Positions 1 to 9,584 of a stretch of 64,000 nucleotides of DNA are shown piece by piece. Each line of letters starts with the position of its first letter. Position 1 is the first letter of the stretch. Origin of the DNA: Thalassococcus arenae (lineage in GTDB: Bacteria; Pseudomonadota; Alphaproteobacteria; Rhodobacterales; Rhodobacteraceae); the NCBI RefSeq assembly GCF_019104745.1, contig NZ_JAHRWL010000002.1, positions 756,076 to 820,075 of the forward strand. The letters run 5' to 3'. The notes under the pieces are model-generated. The model worked only from the letters and a program-made list of their open reading frames with translations, was not told the DNA's origin and did not search any database. The position numbers and the translations under genes are program-made.

Positions 1-467
<467 letters not shown>

Positions 468-480
468 TCCTGCGGATACT

Positions 481-508
481 GGCGGGACCGTGCCTTCACG
501 GACCCGCC
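481..508 (+). terminator. Hairpin after eno, probable terminator
   Basis: Arms GGCGGG-A-CCGTG and CACGG-A-CCCGCC pair with a single A-A mismatch around a short loop. No run of T follows, so intrinsic termination is uncertain, but its place 13 bases behind the enolase stop suggests a transcript 3' end or stabilising hairpin. Confidence 0.45.
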
Positions 509-646
509 TGCCCCGTCCTGCGACCGGCTGACGCGTTTTCCGGTCCGGCGGCTTTGCGATTGCGCCGCGTCAATCGGCGCGCTTTCGGCATCTGATAGGC
601 GGTATCCACCGCCGGGCGCGTCCCGGTCGGCAAGAAAGGATACGCC

Positions 647-805
647 ATGAAAGTCACTGCCCTTTTCGCCCTATTCTGTTCCGCCTTCCTGCTTGCGGCT
701 TGCGAACCGCCGCAGGACCGCTACCCGATCACGGGGCAGGAATGTGGCCCGGACGATCCGGTCACGGACATGGATGCCGCGGATTGCGTGGCGCCGATAC
801 AGTAG
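647..805 (+). CDS. Small lipoprotein, 52 residues
   Basis: A short gene with an ATG preceded by AAGGA at a good distance. The protein has a lysine at position 3, a hydrophobic signal segment (about residues 4-17) and a lipobox LLAAC, so Cys19 should be lipidated and the mature peptide of about 34 residues would sit at a membrane surface. The mature part is acidic and contains two further cysteines (ECGPDDP and ADCVAP). I do not recognise a named family, although small lipoproteins of this type are common in the group. It lies alone between eno and the convergent ccmE gene. Function unknown. Confidence 0.72.
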   Translation: MKVTALFALFCSAFLLAACEPPQDRYPITGQECGPDDPVTDMDAADCVAPIQ

Positions 806-817
806 GCTGGCTGGGGC

Positions 818-1267
818 TCAGCTTTCGGGTTCCTTGTAGACGCCCTGTTCCTTCAGCGCGTCCACCACTTCCTTGGGCATGTAGGTCTCGTCGTGCTTGG
901 CCAGGATTTCGGTCGCCTGGAAAACGCCGTCCACATAGCGCCCGGTGCCGACCATGCCCTGGTTCTCGGCGAAGAGATCCGGCAGCACGCCGGCAAAGAC
1001 GACCGGAACGCTGGCGCCGCCATCGGTGACCGAAAAGGTGATTTCCTGCCCCTGCCCGCGCATCAACGAGCCTTCCTCGACCAGCCCGCCGATGCGGAAC
1101 ACTTCGGTCGGGCTTGGCGGTTCTTCGGCGATCTGGCTGGGTGAGCGGAAGAAGTTGATGCCGTCGCGCATCGCGTAGCCGATCATCGCGGTCGAGATGA
1201 CCAGTGCCAGCGCGGCCAGGGCGATCACCTGGATCCGGCGTTGTTTCTTGAGCGATTTCAGAGCCAT
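818..1267 (-). CDS. ccmE: Cytochrome c-type biogenesis protein CcmE (haem chaperone)
   Basis: CcmE carries haem covalently in the periplasm during system I cytochrome c maturation, receiving it from CcmC and passing it to CcmF. The 149-residue product has a basic N-terminus, one membrane anchor (about residues 13-32) and the OB-fold domain ending in the signature HDETYMP; His125 is the expected haem-binding residue with Tyr129 four positions on. Length matches the family. The rest of the ccm cluster is not in this window, so ccmE is encoded away from its partners here. The gene converges on the small lipoprotein gene, ending 12 bases from it. Confidence 0.95.
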   Translation of the reverse strand: MALKSLKKQRRIQVIALAALALVISTAMIGYAMRDGINFFRSPSQIAEEPPSPTEVFRIGGLVEEGSLMRGQGQEITFSVTDGGASVPVVFAGVLPDLFAENQGMVGTGRYVDGVFQATEILAKHDETYMPKEVVDALKEQGVYKEPES

Positions 1268-1359
1268 GACGTTTTCCGCGCCTGTTACGCGGTCCCCGGT
1301 AATCCGACTGTTCGAATCGGATATAAGGCAGCGTGGGCCGTTCGTGTAGGACTTAAGTC

Positions 1360-1424
1360 AAGAAGCCGCAGCTTCTTCATTCCACCCGCCGGTCTCCGGG
1401 ACGGGTGAGGGCTGGCCCCTCACC
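1360..1424. repeat. Intergenic hairpins between argC and ccmE
   Basis: Two perfect inverted repeats: AAGAAGC-4 nt-GCTTCTT (1360-1377) and GGTGAGGG-5 nt-CCCTCACC (1404-1424). The second belongs to the GAGGGGC-type repeat family seen at about 18.96, 21.4, 46.55 and 55.97 kb. They probably separate argC and ccmE transcripts, though no T-run is present. Confidence 0.55.
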
Positions 1425-1448
1425 GCCTCTATCGCCTGGCCCTGGGGC

Positions 1449-2477
1449 CTAGGGAAAGCAAGGAGCCAGCATCAGCCCGGCGGTTTCCTCGACCCCCAGC
1501 ATCAGGTTGGCGTTCTGCAACGCCTGGCCCGACGAGCCCTTGGTCAGGTTGTCCAGGGCCGCCACCACGATGCAACGCCCCGCCAACCGGTCCGCGACCA
1601 CGCCGATATGGCAGAAATTCGAGCCGCGCACATGGTGGGTCGACGGTGTCTCGCCCATCGGCAGGACGGTCAGGAACGGCTCGTCGGCATAGGCGGCCTT
1701 GAGCGCGCCGTGCACCGCCGCCGCGTCGCCGCGCAGATAGGCGGTGGCCAGGATGCCGCGGTTGAACGGCGCAAGGTGCGGGGTGAACTGGATCTGCACC
1801 GGCCGGCCGGCCAGTGCGCTGAATTCCTGGTCGAACTCGCCCAGATGCCGGTGCGTGCCGCCGACCGAATAGGCGTTGGTGCCCTCGGACAGTTCGGCAT
1901 GCAGCAGGTTTTCCTTGAGACTGCGCCCCGCTCCGCTGACGCCGCAAGCCAGGTCCAGGATGATTTCGTCCAGGTCGATCACGCCCGCCGAAATCAGCGG
2001 CCGCAAGATGTATTGCCCGGTGGCCGCATTGCAGCCGGTGCCGGCAACCAGCCGGGCCGCGGCGATGTCGTCACGATAGAACTCGGTCAGGCCGTAGACC
2101 GCCTCTTTCTGCATGTCGGGCGCGGCATGGGGATTGCCATACCATTTCTGGTAGTCGGCGGGATCGCGCAGCCGGAAATCGGCGGACAGATCGACGATCT
2201 TGAGATGCCGCGGCAGCTGCGCGATGACCTCCTGGCTGGTTTTGTGCGGCAGCGCGCAAAAGCACAGATCGATCCCGGCGAAATCGATCTCTTCCCAGGT
2301 CACGAGATCGGGCAGCGCAAGATGACGCAGATGCGGAAAGACAGCGGCCAGCGGCTGACCGGCCTTGGAATTGGCCGCCAAGGCCCTGATTTCAAACGAA
2401 GGGTGCGTGGCAAGAAGCCGGATCAGTTCGGCGCCGGTATAGCCGGAGGCACCAATGATGGCGAGGGATTGGGTCAT
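1449..2477 (-). CDS. argC: N-acetyl-gamma-glutamyl-phosphate reductase
   Basis: ArgC reduces N-acetylglutamyl phosphate to the semialdehyde with NADPH, third step of arginine synthesis. The protein is 342 residues with an N-terminal Rossmann motif [10 protein letters not shown], the catalytic cysteine at about residue 149 in GTGCNAAT, and a later HHVRGSN segment with the active-site histidine. The start used here (ATG at 2477, product beginning MTQSLAII) puts the nucleotide-binding motif at the usual distance; an upstream in-frame extension of 31 residues has no family counterpart. It follows murI by 46 bases on the same strand and is probably cotranscribed with it. Confidence 0.96.
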   Translation of the reverse strand: MTQSLAIIGASGYTGAELIRLLATHPSFEIRALAANSKAGQPLAAVFPHLRHLALPDLVTWEEIDFAGIDLCFCALPHKTSQEVIAQLPRHLKIVDLSADFRLRDPADYQKWYGNPHAAPDMQKEAVYGLTEFYRDDIAAARLVAGTGCNAATGQYILRPLISAGVIDLDEIILDLACGVSGAGRSLKENLLHAELSEGTNAYSVGGTHRHLGEFDQEFSALAGRPVQIQFTPHLAPFNRGILATAYLRGDAAAVHGALKAAYADEPFLTVLPMGETPSTHHVRGSNFCHIGVVADRLAGRCIVVAALDNLTKGSSGQALQNANLMLGVEETAGLMLAPCFP

Positions 2478-2523
2478 GTGTCGGTCTTTCGGAAGGTCGC
2501 GCCACGGCGCGGAAAACTGGAGA

Positions 2524-3336
2524 TCAGGCAGCAGAAAAGGTGATCTGTCGTCGCAGGAACTGCGTCGCACGGTCGGACACGCGCTTGGGATCGCCCGTGG
2601 TCAGAAAACCGGATTGCGTGCCCGTGCCCAGCATGGCCGGATGGCGTTGCAGGTAATCGGCCAGCGCATCGGCCACCAGGTTCGCCTGGCTGTAGACCGC
2701 CACATCCGGCCCCAACGCTTCCTGAAAGGCCTCCTGCATCAGCGGGTAATGCGTGCAGCCCAGGATCGCGGCCTCGGGTTCGGGCATCTTGCGCTTGAGC
2801 GCATCGACATGGGACCGCACCAGCGCTTCGGCCAGGATCATGTCGCCATCTTCGATCGCGTCGACGATGCCGCCGCAGGCCTGCGCCTCGACATCGACGC
2901 CGATCGCGCGAAAAGCCAGTTCGCGCTGGAATGCGCGCGAACGCACGGTGGCAGGCGTGGCGAACAGCGCCACATGCTTGACCGCCACTTCGCGCGGCGG
3001 AGAATTGTCGCCCCACCGGCGTTCGGTCAGCGCCTCGATCAGCGGCACGAAGACGCCCAGCACCCGCTTGTCGCGCGGCACCCAGGTTTCCTGCATTCGC
3101 CGCAGGGCCGCCGCGCTGGCGGTATTGCAGGCCAGGATCACAAGATCGCAGCCTTCGGCCCAAAGCCGTTCGACCGCGGCGCAGGTCAGCGCAAAGATGT
3201 CATCGGCATCGCGCACGCCATAGGGCGCGTGTTTGCTGTCGGCGAAATAGACAAAGGGCACGTCGGGCAGTTTTCTGGTCACGGCGTCCAGCACCGTCAG
3301 CCCGCCCAGACCGGAATCGAACACGCCTACCGCCAT
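2524..3336 (-). CDS. murI: Glutamate racemase
   Basis: MurI makes D-glutamate for peptidoglycan by a cofactor-independent two-base racemisation. The 270-residue protein shows [11 protein letters not shown] at the N-terminus, the first catalytic cysteine Cys70 in ILACNTAS, and the second Cys194 in ILGCTHYPL. Both halves of the pseudo-symmetric active site are therefore intact. ATG at 3336 is preceded by an AGGA. It lies 18 bases behind the acyltransferase gene and ahead of argC on the same strand, so the three are likely one transcript. Confidence 0.95.
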   Translation of the reverse strand: MAVGVFDSGLGGLTVLDAVTRKLPDVPFVYFADSKHAPYGVRDADDIFALTCAAVERLWAEGCDLVILACNTASAAALRRMQETWVPRDKRVLGVFVPLIEALTERRWGDNSPPREVAVKHVALFATPATVRSRAFQRELAFRAIGVDVEAQACGGIVDAIEDGDMILAEALVRSHVDALKRKMPEPEAAILGCTHYPLMQEAFQEALGPDVAVYSQANLVADALADYLQRHPAMLGTGTQSGFLTTGDPKRVSDRATQFLRRQITFSAA

Positions 3337-3354
3337 CTGCCTCGTCCTTCGGGA

Positions 3355-4260
3355 TCAGTAGATCCGCTTTTGCCGCGCGTCCTCGCGCAGGTGTTTTTCT
3401 TCGAACTCGAACCCGTAATCGTCCGATTTCACCGGTATCGGAGACAGCTCATACGTCGCTTTGCGCAGGAAATCCATCATCGACCGCGCGTCCTTGGCCC
3501 GTGTGGCGATTTCTTCCTGCGGGATGGGCTGGCCGATGGCGACGCGCACGGGCGTATCGACGCGTTTGCGGAATTCCTTGATCAGCAGGCCCATCCGCAA
3601 CGTCGTGTGCAGGTGGCTGGCCAGCTGGAACAAGCGCGAGGTATGGCCGTCGAAATAGATCGGCACCACGGTGGCCTGCGATTTCACGATCATCTTGGCG
3701 GTGAAGGTCCGCCAGCCCGGATCCATCGGCTTGGAAAACGGCCGCGCCGAGGTGGCCACCGTGCCGCCGGGAAAGACGCCGATGCAGCCGCCCGCAGCAA
3801 GATAGGCCAGCGCTTCCTTTCGGGTCTCGATGTTTTCCTGCATCGCTTCCTTGGACCCGTCGAAATTGACCGGCAGGATGATCCGGTTCAGTTCCTCGGC
3901 CTTGCGGAAGACGTGGTTCGCGAGGATCCGGAAATCGCCGCGCACCACCGACAGGATGTGGCCCATCATCATCCCGTCCAGGATGCCGTAGGGATGGTTG
4001 GCGATGACGATCAGCGGGCCGTCCTTGGGCAGGTTGTCGAGGCTGCCGCCGATCACCTCGAGCCCCAGCCCGTAGCGTTCGACCATGACCTGCCAGAAAT
4101 CCCGGCCCTGCGCGACTTCGACCTCGTAACCATCGGCGCGCCTGATCAGGCCCAGGCGCCCGGTCGCGTTCTCCATCAACCGGATCATCGCCCGTCCGCC
4201 CCGCGTGGTGGCGGAATAGGCATAGGAAATGTCACGCGCCGCATGACGCCGGTTCGGCAT
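3355..4260 (-). CDS. PlsC-type (lyso)phospholipid acyltransferase
   Basis: A 301-residue membrane-associated acyltransferase of the LPLAT superfamily. The active-site block is NHPYGILDG (about residues 88-96); its spacing is H-x5-D, the variant typical of the haemolysin/OlsA-OlsF-like branch rather than the H-x4-D of classic PlsC. A second block, FPGGT at about 165, matches the glycerophosphate-binding motif. No clear transmembrane helix is visible. I chose ATG 4260 because GGAGG sits nine bases upstream; a GTG three bases earlier is in frame. Substrate is uncertain: lysophosphatidate or an ornithine-lipid precursor are both possible. It is placed between the oxidoreductase gene and murI. Confidence 0.83.
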   Translation of the reverse strand: MPNRRHAARDISYAYSATTRGGRAMIRLMENATGRLGLIRRADGYEVEVAQGRDFWQVMVERYGLGLEVIGGSLDNLPKDGPLIVIANHPYGILDGMMMGHILSVVRGDFRILANHVFRKAEELNRIILPVNFDGSKEAMQENIETRKEALAYLAAGGCIGVFPGGTVATSARPFSKPMDPGWRTFTAKMIVKSQATVVPIYFDGHTSRLFQLASHLHTTLRMGLLIKEFRKRVDTPVRVAIGQPIPQEEIATRAKDARSMMDFLRKATYELSPIPVKSDDYGFEFEEKHLREDARQKRIY

Positions 4261-4347
4261 CACCTCTGCCCTCCAAAGACTGCACGCCTTTTACTGGGCT
4301 TTGGGCCCGCTTTCCAGAGACTGTAGCACGGTCGTGACTGTTTCGTG

Positions 4348-7300
4348 TCACTCGGCCGCTTGCCGCGTCGCCGCTCCGGGGTTGCGCAGAACCGACAGCA
4401 ATTCCTCGCGCCGCTTGGCGGCCTTGGCCTCGTTCGCGGTCTTGACCGGGCCAAAGCCGCGGATCTGCAACGGCAGTTCGGCCAGCGCCACCAGCGCATC
4501 CATCCGCTGATCGTCGGCCTTGGGCAACCATTCCCGCATGTCGGCCTCGTATTGCCGGATCAGGGCGCGTTCCATCTTGCGTTCGGGGTGCCGGCCGAAC
4601 GGATCGAACGGCGTGCCGCGCAGGATTTTCAACCGGGTCAGCAGGCGGAACCATTTCAGCATGGATGCGCCGTATTCCTTTTTCACCGGCCGACCGTCGG
4701 GCCCGATCTTGCTGCTGGACGGCGGGGCAAGGTGGAACGTCATCTCGAAATCGCCATCGAACTGCTCGGCGGCCTTTTCACGGGTCTGCAGCAGCAGCCG
4801 CGCCACCTCGTATTCGTCCTTGTAGGCCAACAGCTTGTGATAGCCCTTGGCGACCGCCTCCTTGAGCCGGGGGTCGCCGATGCCGTCGACCATCCGGCGA
4901 TAGCGCTTGGCCAGCCGCCTGGACTGGAACTGCACGAGGTGATCGGCGCGGAAGGCGATCCTGTCCTCGAGCGACTTGGGCAACTGGACCACGTTGGGTG
5001 CGATCAGTGCGGCGGCCTCGTCTGGATGCAGCACCGCCCAGCGGCCGATCTCGAAGGCGCGCTGGTTCTTGTCGACCGCCGCGCCGTTCAGGTTGATCGC
5101 CGTCAGGATCGAGTCATGGCTCAGGGGTATCAGGCCGCGCTGCCAGGCCCCGCCCAGGATCATCATGTTGGAAAAGATCGAATCGCCCATCGTGGCGCGC
5201 GCCAGTTCCGACGCGTCGAACAGATCAAGCCGGTCGCGCAACCGCGCCTGCAACGCCACCTGCAATCGGTCGGTGGGCAGCGAAAACTCGGTATTGCGGG
5301 TGAAATCGCCGGTGATGATCTCGTGGCTGTTGACCACCGCGCCGGTCCGCCCCGTCTTGGTCAGGCCCAGCGTCTTGGCCCCGGCGCTGACCACCAGGTC
5401 GCCGCCGATCAGCGCGTCGGCTTCGCCGGTGGCGACGCGCACCGCGCTGATATCTTCGGGCTTGTTGGCCAGGCGAAGATGGATGTGAACCGCGCCGCCC
5501 TTTTGCGCCAGGCCCGCCATTTCCATCATGGCCGCGCCCTTGCCGTCGATCTGTGCAGCCTGAGCCAGCACCGCGCCGATGGTCACGACACCCGTGCCCC
5601 CGACCCCGGTGACGACGATGTTGTGGGTGCCCTGGATTCCGGGCAGCGCGGGCAACGGCAGGTGCGGCAGGTCCAGCGATGCGGTCTGCGCCTTGCGGAC
5701 GCTCGTGCCCTTGAGCGTCACGAAGCTGGGGCAAAAGCCCTTGAGGCAGCTGAAATCCTTGTTGCAGGACGACTGATCGATGGCGCGCTTGCGGCCCAGT
5801 TCGGTTTCCACCGGCACGATCGACACGCAGTTCGACTGCACGCCGCAATCGCCGCAACCCTCGCAGACATCGGTGTTGATGAAGACCCGCTTGTCGGGAT
5901 CGGGAAACTGGCCGCGCTTGCGCCGGCGGCGTTTCTCGGCCGCGCAGGTCTGGATATAGACGATGGCGCTGACACCTTCGATCCTGGTGCAGCGCTCCTG
6001 CACCGTCTTCAGCTCTGATCGCTCATGGATTTCAATGCCTTGCGGCATGGATTTGAAGTCGACATCTTCCTTTTCGTCATAGACGACGAAGACATCGCGC
6101 ACGCCCATCGCCTTCAATTCGGCGACGATGCGCTGCGGGCTCAGCCCGCCTTCGTTCTTTTGCCCGCCGGTCATCGCGACGGCGTCGTTGAACAGGATCT
6201 TGTAGGTGATCGTGGTGCCCGCGGCCAATGCCGCGCGGATCGCCTGGATGCCGGAATGGTTGTAGGTGCCGTCGCCCAGGTTCTGGAACACGTGGCCGCG
6301 CCTGGAAAACGGTGCCTCGCCGATCCAGTTCGCGCCCTCGCCACCCATATGGGTGAAGCCGAGCGTATCGCGGTCCATCCACTGCACCATGTAGTGGCAG
6401 CCGATGCCGGCATAGGCGCGGCTGCCTTCGGGCACCTTGGTCGAGCTGTTATGCGGACAGCCCGAGCAGAAATAGGGAATGCGTGCGGCGATCTCTTCGG
6501 CATTGTCCGCCTTGGTGGCCTCGTCCAGCGCGTGCAACCCGGCCTTGACGCGGTCGGTACCGCGGCCTTCCTCAACCAGGATTTCGCCCAGCTTGCGGGC
6601 GATCCAGATCGGGTCCAGCGCGCCGCGGGTGGGGAACAGTTCCTCGCGGTGCAGCCCGCCTGCGCCGCCCTTGTACCAGCCCCAGACGCGATAGCGGTTG
6701 TCGTCGAACAGCGCCTCCTTGATCTGCACCTCGATCAGCTTGCGCTTTTCCTCGACCACCACGATCAGGTCCAGCCCTTCGGCCCAGTCGTGGAAGCCCC
6801 GCATGTCCAGCGGGAATGTCTGGCCGACCTTGTAGGTGGTGATGCCCAGACGCTCGGCCTCGGGCGCGTCGATGCCCAGCAGGCTGAGCGCATGGACCAG
6901 GTCCAGCCAGTTCTTGCCCGCCGCGACAAAGCCGATCTTGGCGCCGGGTTTGCCCCAGACCCGCTTGTCCATCTTGTTGGCATGCGAGAACGCCTCGGCC
7001 GCGAAGCGCTTGTAGTCGATCATCCGCGCCTCTTGCGCGTGCGGGGTGTCGATCAGACGGATGTTCAGCCCGCCCTCGGGCATGTCGAAATCCGGCACCG
7101 TCAACGCCATCCGGTCGACCCGGCCATCGACGACGGCCGTCGCCTCGACCGTGTCCTTCATGGTTTTCAGGCCAACCCAGAGCCCCGAGAATCGCGACAA
7201 GGCATAGCCATAGATGCCGTAATCCAGGATTTCCTGCACGCCGGCCGGAGACACGATGGGGAAATACGCATCGATCAGCGCCCATTCGGATTGATGCAGC

Positions 7301-7764
7301 ACGGTCGAGGATTCACCGGTGTGATCGTCGCCCATCGCCACCAGAACGCCGCCATGTTTCGACGTGCCGGCCATGTTGGCGTGGCGGAACACGTCGCCGG
7401 TGCGATCGACGCCCGGCCCCTTGCCGTACCAAAGCCCGAACACCCCGTCGAATTTTCCCTCACCCCGCAGTTCCGCCTGCTGGCTGCCCCACAGCGCGGT
7501 CGCTGCCAGGTCTTCGTTCAGACCTTCCTTGAACAGGATATCGGCTTCTTTCAGGAACTTGGCGGCGCGCGTCATCTGCAAGTCCACCGCCCCCAGGGGC
7601 GAGCCGCGATAGCCGGTTACGTAACCCGCGGTGTTCAGCCCCGCGGCGGTGTCGCGCGCCTTTTGCGTCAGCATCAGACGGACCAGCGCCTGCGTGCCGT
7701 TCAGCAGAACCTGATCCTTGGTCAGGTCGAAACGGTCGTTCAGCGATATTTGGTGCTTGCTCAT
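4348..7764 (-). CDS. Indolepyruvate (2-oxoacid) ferredoxin oxidoreductase, fused alpha-beta form
   Basis: A 1138-residue fused enzyme that oxidatively decarboxylates aryl or branched 2-oxoacids to acyl-CoA, using thiamine diphosphate and Fe-S clusters; it acts in the cytoplasm in aromatic amino-acid breakdown. Order of parts: pyruvate-oxidoreductase-like N-terminal region, a TPP-binding region with GGEGANWIG and LGDGTYNHSG, an Fe-S region with CEGCGDCG and later cysteines (NCVS, SSCNK, SCLKGFC), then the gamma-type domain beginning GVGGTGVVTIGAVLAQ. ATG at 7764 has GGGGAGG eight bases upstream; a 36-residue upstream extension is open but unlikely. The divergent LysR gene 167 bases away is a plausible regulator. 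Confidence 0.9.
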   Translation of the reverse strand: MSKHQISLNDRFDLTKDQVLLNGTQALVRLMLTQKARDTAAGLNTAGYVTGYRGSPLGAVDLQMTRAAKFLKEADILFKEGLNEDLAATALWGSQQAELRGEGKFDGVFGLWYGKGPGVDRTGDVFRHANMAGTSKHGGVLVAMGDDHTGESSTVLHQSEWALIDAYFPIVSPAGVQEILDYGIYGYALSRFSGLWVGLKTMKDTVEATAVVDGRVDRMALTVPDFDMPEGGLNIRLIDTPHAQEARMIDYKRFAAEAFSHANKMDKRVWGKPGAKIGFVAAGKNWLDLVHALSLLGIDAPEAERLGITTYKVGQTFPLDMRGFHDWAEGLDLIVVVEEKRKLIEVQIKEALFDDNRYRVWGWYKGGAGGLHREELFPTRGALDPIWIARKLGEILVEEGRGTDRVKAGLHALDEATKADNAEEIAARIPYFCSGCPHNSSTKVPEGSRAYAGIGCHYMVQWMDRDTLGFTHMGGEGANWIGEAPFSRRGHVFQNLGDGTYNHSGIQAIRAALAAGTTITYKILFNDAVAMTGGQKNEGGLSPQRIVAELKAMGVRDVFVVYDEKEDVDFKSMPQGIEIHERSELKTVQERCTRIEGVSAIVYIQTCAAEKRRRRKRGQFPDPDKRVFINTDVCEGCGDCGVQSNCVSIVPVETELGRKRAIDQSSCNKDFSCLKGFCPSFVTLKGTSVRKAQTASLDLPHLPLPALPGIQGTHNIVVTGVGGTGVVTIGAVLAQAAQIDGKGAAMMEMAGLAQKGGAVHIHLRLANKPEDISAVRVATGEADALIGGDLVVSAGAKTLGLTKTGRTGAVVNSHEIITGDFTRNTEFSLPTDRLQVALQARLRDRLDLFDASELARATMGDSIFSNMMILGGAWQRGLIPLSHDSILTAINLNGAAVDKNQRAFEIGRWAVLHPDEAAALIAPNVVQLPKSLEDRIAFRADHLVQFQSRRLAKRYRRMVDGIGDPRLKEAVAKGYHKLLAYKDEYEVARLLLQTREKAAEQFDGDFEMTFHLAPPSSSKIGPDGRPVKKEYGASMLKWFRLLTRLKILRGTPFDPFGRHPERKMERALIRQYEADMREWLPKADDQRMDALVALAELPLQIRGFGPVKTANEAKAAKRREELLSVLRNPGAATRQAAE

Positions 7765-7810
7765 GACCCGCGCCTCCCCACGCCGATGGTCGTGCCGATA
7801 GCGATATTTT

Positions 7811-7897
7811 AGGTCACCAACACTGACCTGACTAGGGAATTTTTCGTGATTTTCACCGCTTACGACATGCAAGACTTAATATAGGGCATTATGTCGT
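7811..7897. promoter_or_regulatory. Operator-like palindromes between oxidoreductase and lysR
   Basis: The 167-base divergent spacer holds AGGTCA-7 nt-TGACCT (7811-7829, perfect) and ACGACAT-22 nt-ATGTCGT (7862-7868 and 7891-7897, arms 29 bases centre to centre). LysR-type regulators typically bind two such sites between their own gene and a divergent target. Assignment to the neighbouring LysR protein is inference. Confidence 0.5.
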
Positions 7898-7931
7898 GTA
7901 AGGGGCATCACGGATCAAAGAAGTTGCGGCC

Positions 7932-8837
7932 ATGGATTGGGACAAGCTCAGAATATTTCACGCGGTCGCGGACGCGGGCAGCCTGACCCATGCCGGCGAT
8001 GCCTTGCACCTGTCGCAATCGGCCGTGTCCAGGCAGATTCGCGCGCTTGAGGAATCGCTGAACACCACCCTGTTCCACCGCCATGCGCGCGGACTGATTC
8101 TGACCGAACAGGGGGAATTGCTGTTCGACGCCACCCGATCGATGTCCAAGCGCATCGATGCCGCGACCGCGCGCATCCGCGACAGCGAAGAAGAGGTGTT
8201 CGGCGAATTGCGCGTCACCACCACCTTCGGCTTCGGCGCGCTGTGGCTGGCGCCGCGCCTGACCAAGCTTTACGAGAAATATCCCGACCTGAACATCGAC
8301 CTGATGCTCGAGGAACGCGTGCTGGACCTGCCCATGCGCGAGGCCGACGTGGCGATCCGCATGAAGGAACCCAGCCAGGCCGACCTCATTCGCAAGCGGC
8401 TGATGTCGATCCGGATGCGGCTTTATGCGTCGCCGGAATACCTGTCGGCATTCGGCGAACCGAAAACCATCGAGGACATGTCCAAACACCGCCTGATCTG
8501 CCAGAACACCCGGGCGGCTCAGGTTTCGGCCGGTCTGAACCTGGTGCAGCAGCTTTTGACCTTCGACATCCGTTCGACGCTGACGGTGAACAATTATTTC
8601 GGCGTGCTGCAGGCGGTCATCAGCAATCTCGGCATCGGCGTTCTGCCCGATTACATCATCGAAGACTTTCCGAACGTCGTGCGGGTGCTGCCGGACGTGG
8701 AATCCGTCGAGGTTCCGGTCTTTCTGGCCTACCCCGAAGAACTGCGGCAATCCAAGCGCATCGCGGCCTTCCGCGATTTCGTGCAAGAGGAAATCATCGC
8801 TCACCGGCGCTCGCTCAAGGCCATGGGCGCTGATTGA
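7932..8837 (+). CDS. LysR-family transcriptional regulator
   Basis: A 301-residue LysR-type regulator: N-terminal winged helix-turn-helix at about residues 4-62 (FHAVADAGSLTHAGDALHLSQSAVSRQI), a linker helix, then a periplasmic-binding-protein-like effector domain from about residue 90. Length and layout are standard. It is divergent from the indolepyruvate oxidoreductase gene, with two palindromes between them, which is the usual arrangement of a LysR regulator and its target. The effector is not predictable from sequence; an aryl 2-oxoacid or related amino acid would fit the context. Confidence 0.92.
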   Translation: MDWDKLRIFHAVADAGSLTHAGDALHLSQSAVSRQIRALEESLNTTLFHRHARGLILTEQGELLFDATRSMSKRIDAATARIRDSEEEVFGELRVTTTFGFGALWLAPRLTKLYEKYPDLNIDLMLEERVLDLPMREADVAIRMKEPSQADLIRKRLMSIRMRLYASPEYLSAFGEPKTIEDMSKHRLICQNTRAAQVSAGLNLVQQLLTFDIRSTLTVNNYFGVLQAVISNLGIGVLPDYIIEDFPNVVRVLPDVESVEVPVFLAYPEELRQSKRIAAFRDFVQEEIIAHRRSLKAMGAD

Positions 8838-9041
8838 ACCGATCGCGGCGGGAAGCATGAAGGGCGATTCGAAGAACCCGCTTTCAACCCTACCGGGAAT
8901 GCGGTCAGGCGGATCGCGGGTCTGGTCATTGCACAAGAACCAGGCACAATACTGTGTGCTATGCGTCACACGCATGACGGAAATGCTGCACGCGCGACAC
9001 ATCAGAGCTTGATCGTACGAAAAGTGATGTCTAATTGGATT

Positions 9042-9124
9042 CATGGACGATGAAACGCCTAACGGCGCATCATCTTCATACCTCCCTGTTGGACTTCGGC
9101 CGAGCCTTGTGCTCGGCCTTTTTT
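9042..9124 (+). ncRNA. Probable trans-acting small RNA with CCTCCC loop and intrinsic terminator
   Basis: Within a 345-base spacer, TTGATC (9009-9014) and TCTAAT (9030-9035, 15-base spacer) could be a sigma-70 promoter placing the RNA start near 9042. The transcript would hold a well-formed hairpin (arms 9049-9053/9070-9074 and 9056-9059/9064-9067, loop TAAC), a single-stranded stretch with CCTCCC (9081-9086) complementary to Shine-Dalgarno sequences, then a textbook terminator GGCCGAGC-CTTGT-GCTCGGCC (9098-9118) followed by six T. This layout matches Hfq-dependent alphaproteobacterial sRNAs with anti-SD loops. No convincing protein frame with a ribosome site is present. The family name is not certain. 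Confidence 0.68.
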
Positions 9125-9182
9125 CTTGCTTCGTCGGTCCGCGACCCCCATCTGGCAGGGTATCCGGAGGCTTGACCGCGTC

Positions 9183-9566
9183 ATGACGAAACGCGCCGCA
9201 TCCATTCTGGCCCGCCCTGTCTGGGTGGCCTTAGGGGCTCTCAGCCTTGCGCTCGGGCTGCTGGGGGTCATGCTGCCTGTCCTGCCGACGACGCCGCTTG
9301 TGCTTCTGGCGGCCTTTTGTTTCGGCAAGGGCTCGCCACGGCTGCGGCTCTGGCTCGACACCCATCCGGCGTTCGGGGAACCGATCCGGCAATGGGAAGA
9401 AAGCGGCGCCATCGCGCCAGCGCACAAGCGGCTTGCCGTGACCATGATGGGGGCCACCTGGCTCGTCAGCCTCGCGGTCGCGTTGCCCTGGCCGGTCCTG
9501 GCGATCCAGGCGGTTTGCCTGTCCGGCGCCGGCTGGTATGTCTGGACCAGACCCGACGCCCCGTGA
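9183..9566 (+). CDS. DUF454 (YbaN-like) inner-membrane protein
   Basis: A 127-residue membrane protein of the DUF454/YbaN family. Signature features are a first hydrophobic hairpin ending in LPVLPTTPLVLLAAFCF (about residues 29-46), a short amphipathic stretch with RLWLDTHPAFG and a WEESGAI segment, and a second pair of hydrophobic segments near the C-terminus (about 80-120). Start ATG 9183 gives the normal family length. Its biochemical role is not known. The next gene begins 18 bases downstream, so the two may be cotranscribed. Confidence 0.82.
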   Translation: MTKRAASILARPVWVALGALSLALGLLGVMLPVLPTTPLVLLAAFCFGKGSPRLRLWLDTHPAFGEPIRQWEESGAIAPAHKRLAVTMMGATWLVSLAVALPWPVLAIQAVCLSGAGWYVWTRPDAP

Positions 9567-9584
9567 CCGCGAAAGAAGACGCCG

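Noticed and set aside
2455-4326. Long plus-strand frame opposite murI and the acyltransferase gene
   Set aside because: Same GC artefact: the real genes are well supported on the other strand.
4345-7812. Long open frames opposite the indolepyruvate oxidoreductase gene
   Set aside because: Several frames over 500 codons run antisense because GC-rich codon use leaves the opposite frames open. They have no ribosome site, odd composition and no family signature.
9042-9183. A 47-codon frame running through the sRNA and its terminator
   Set aside because: Uses an ATG without a ribosome site and would read through a perfect terminator; composition is not protein-like.
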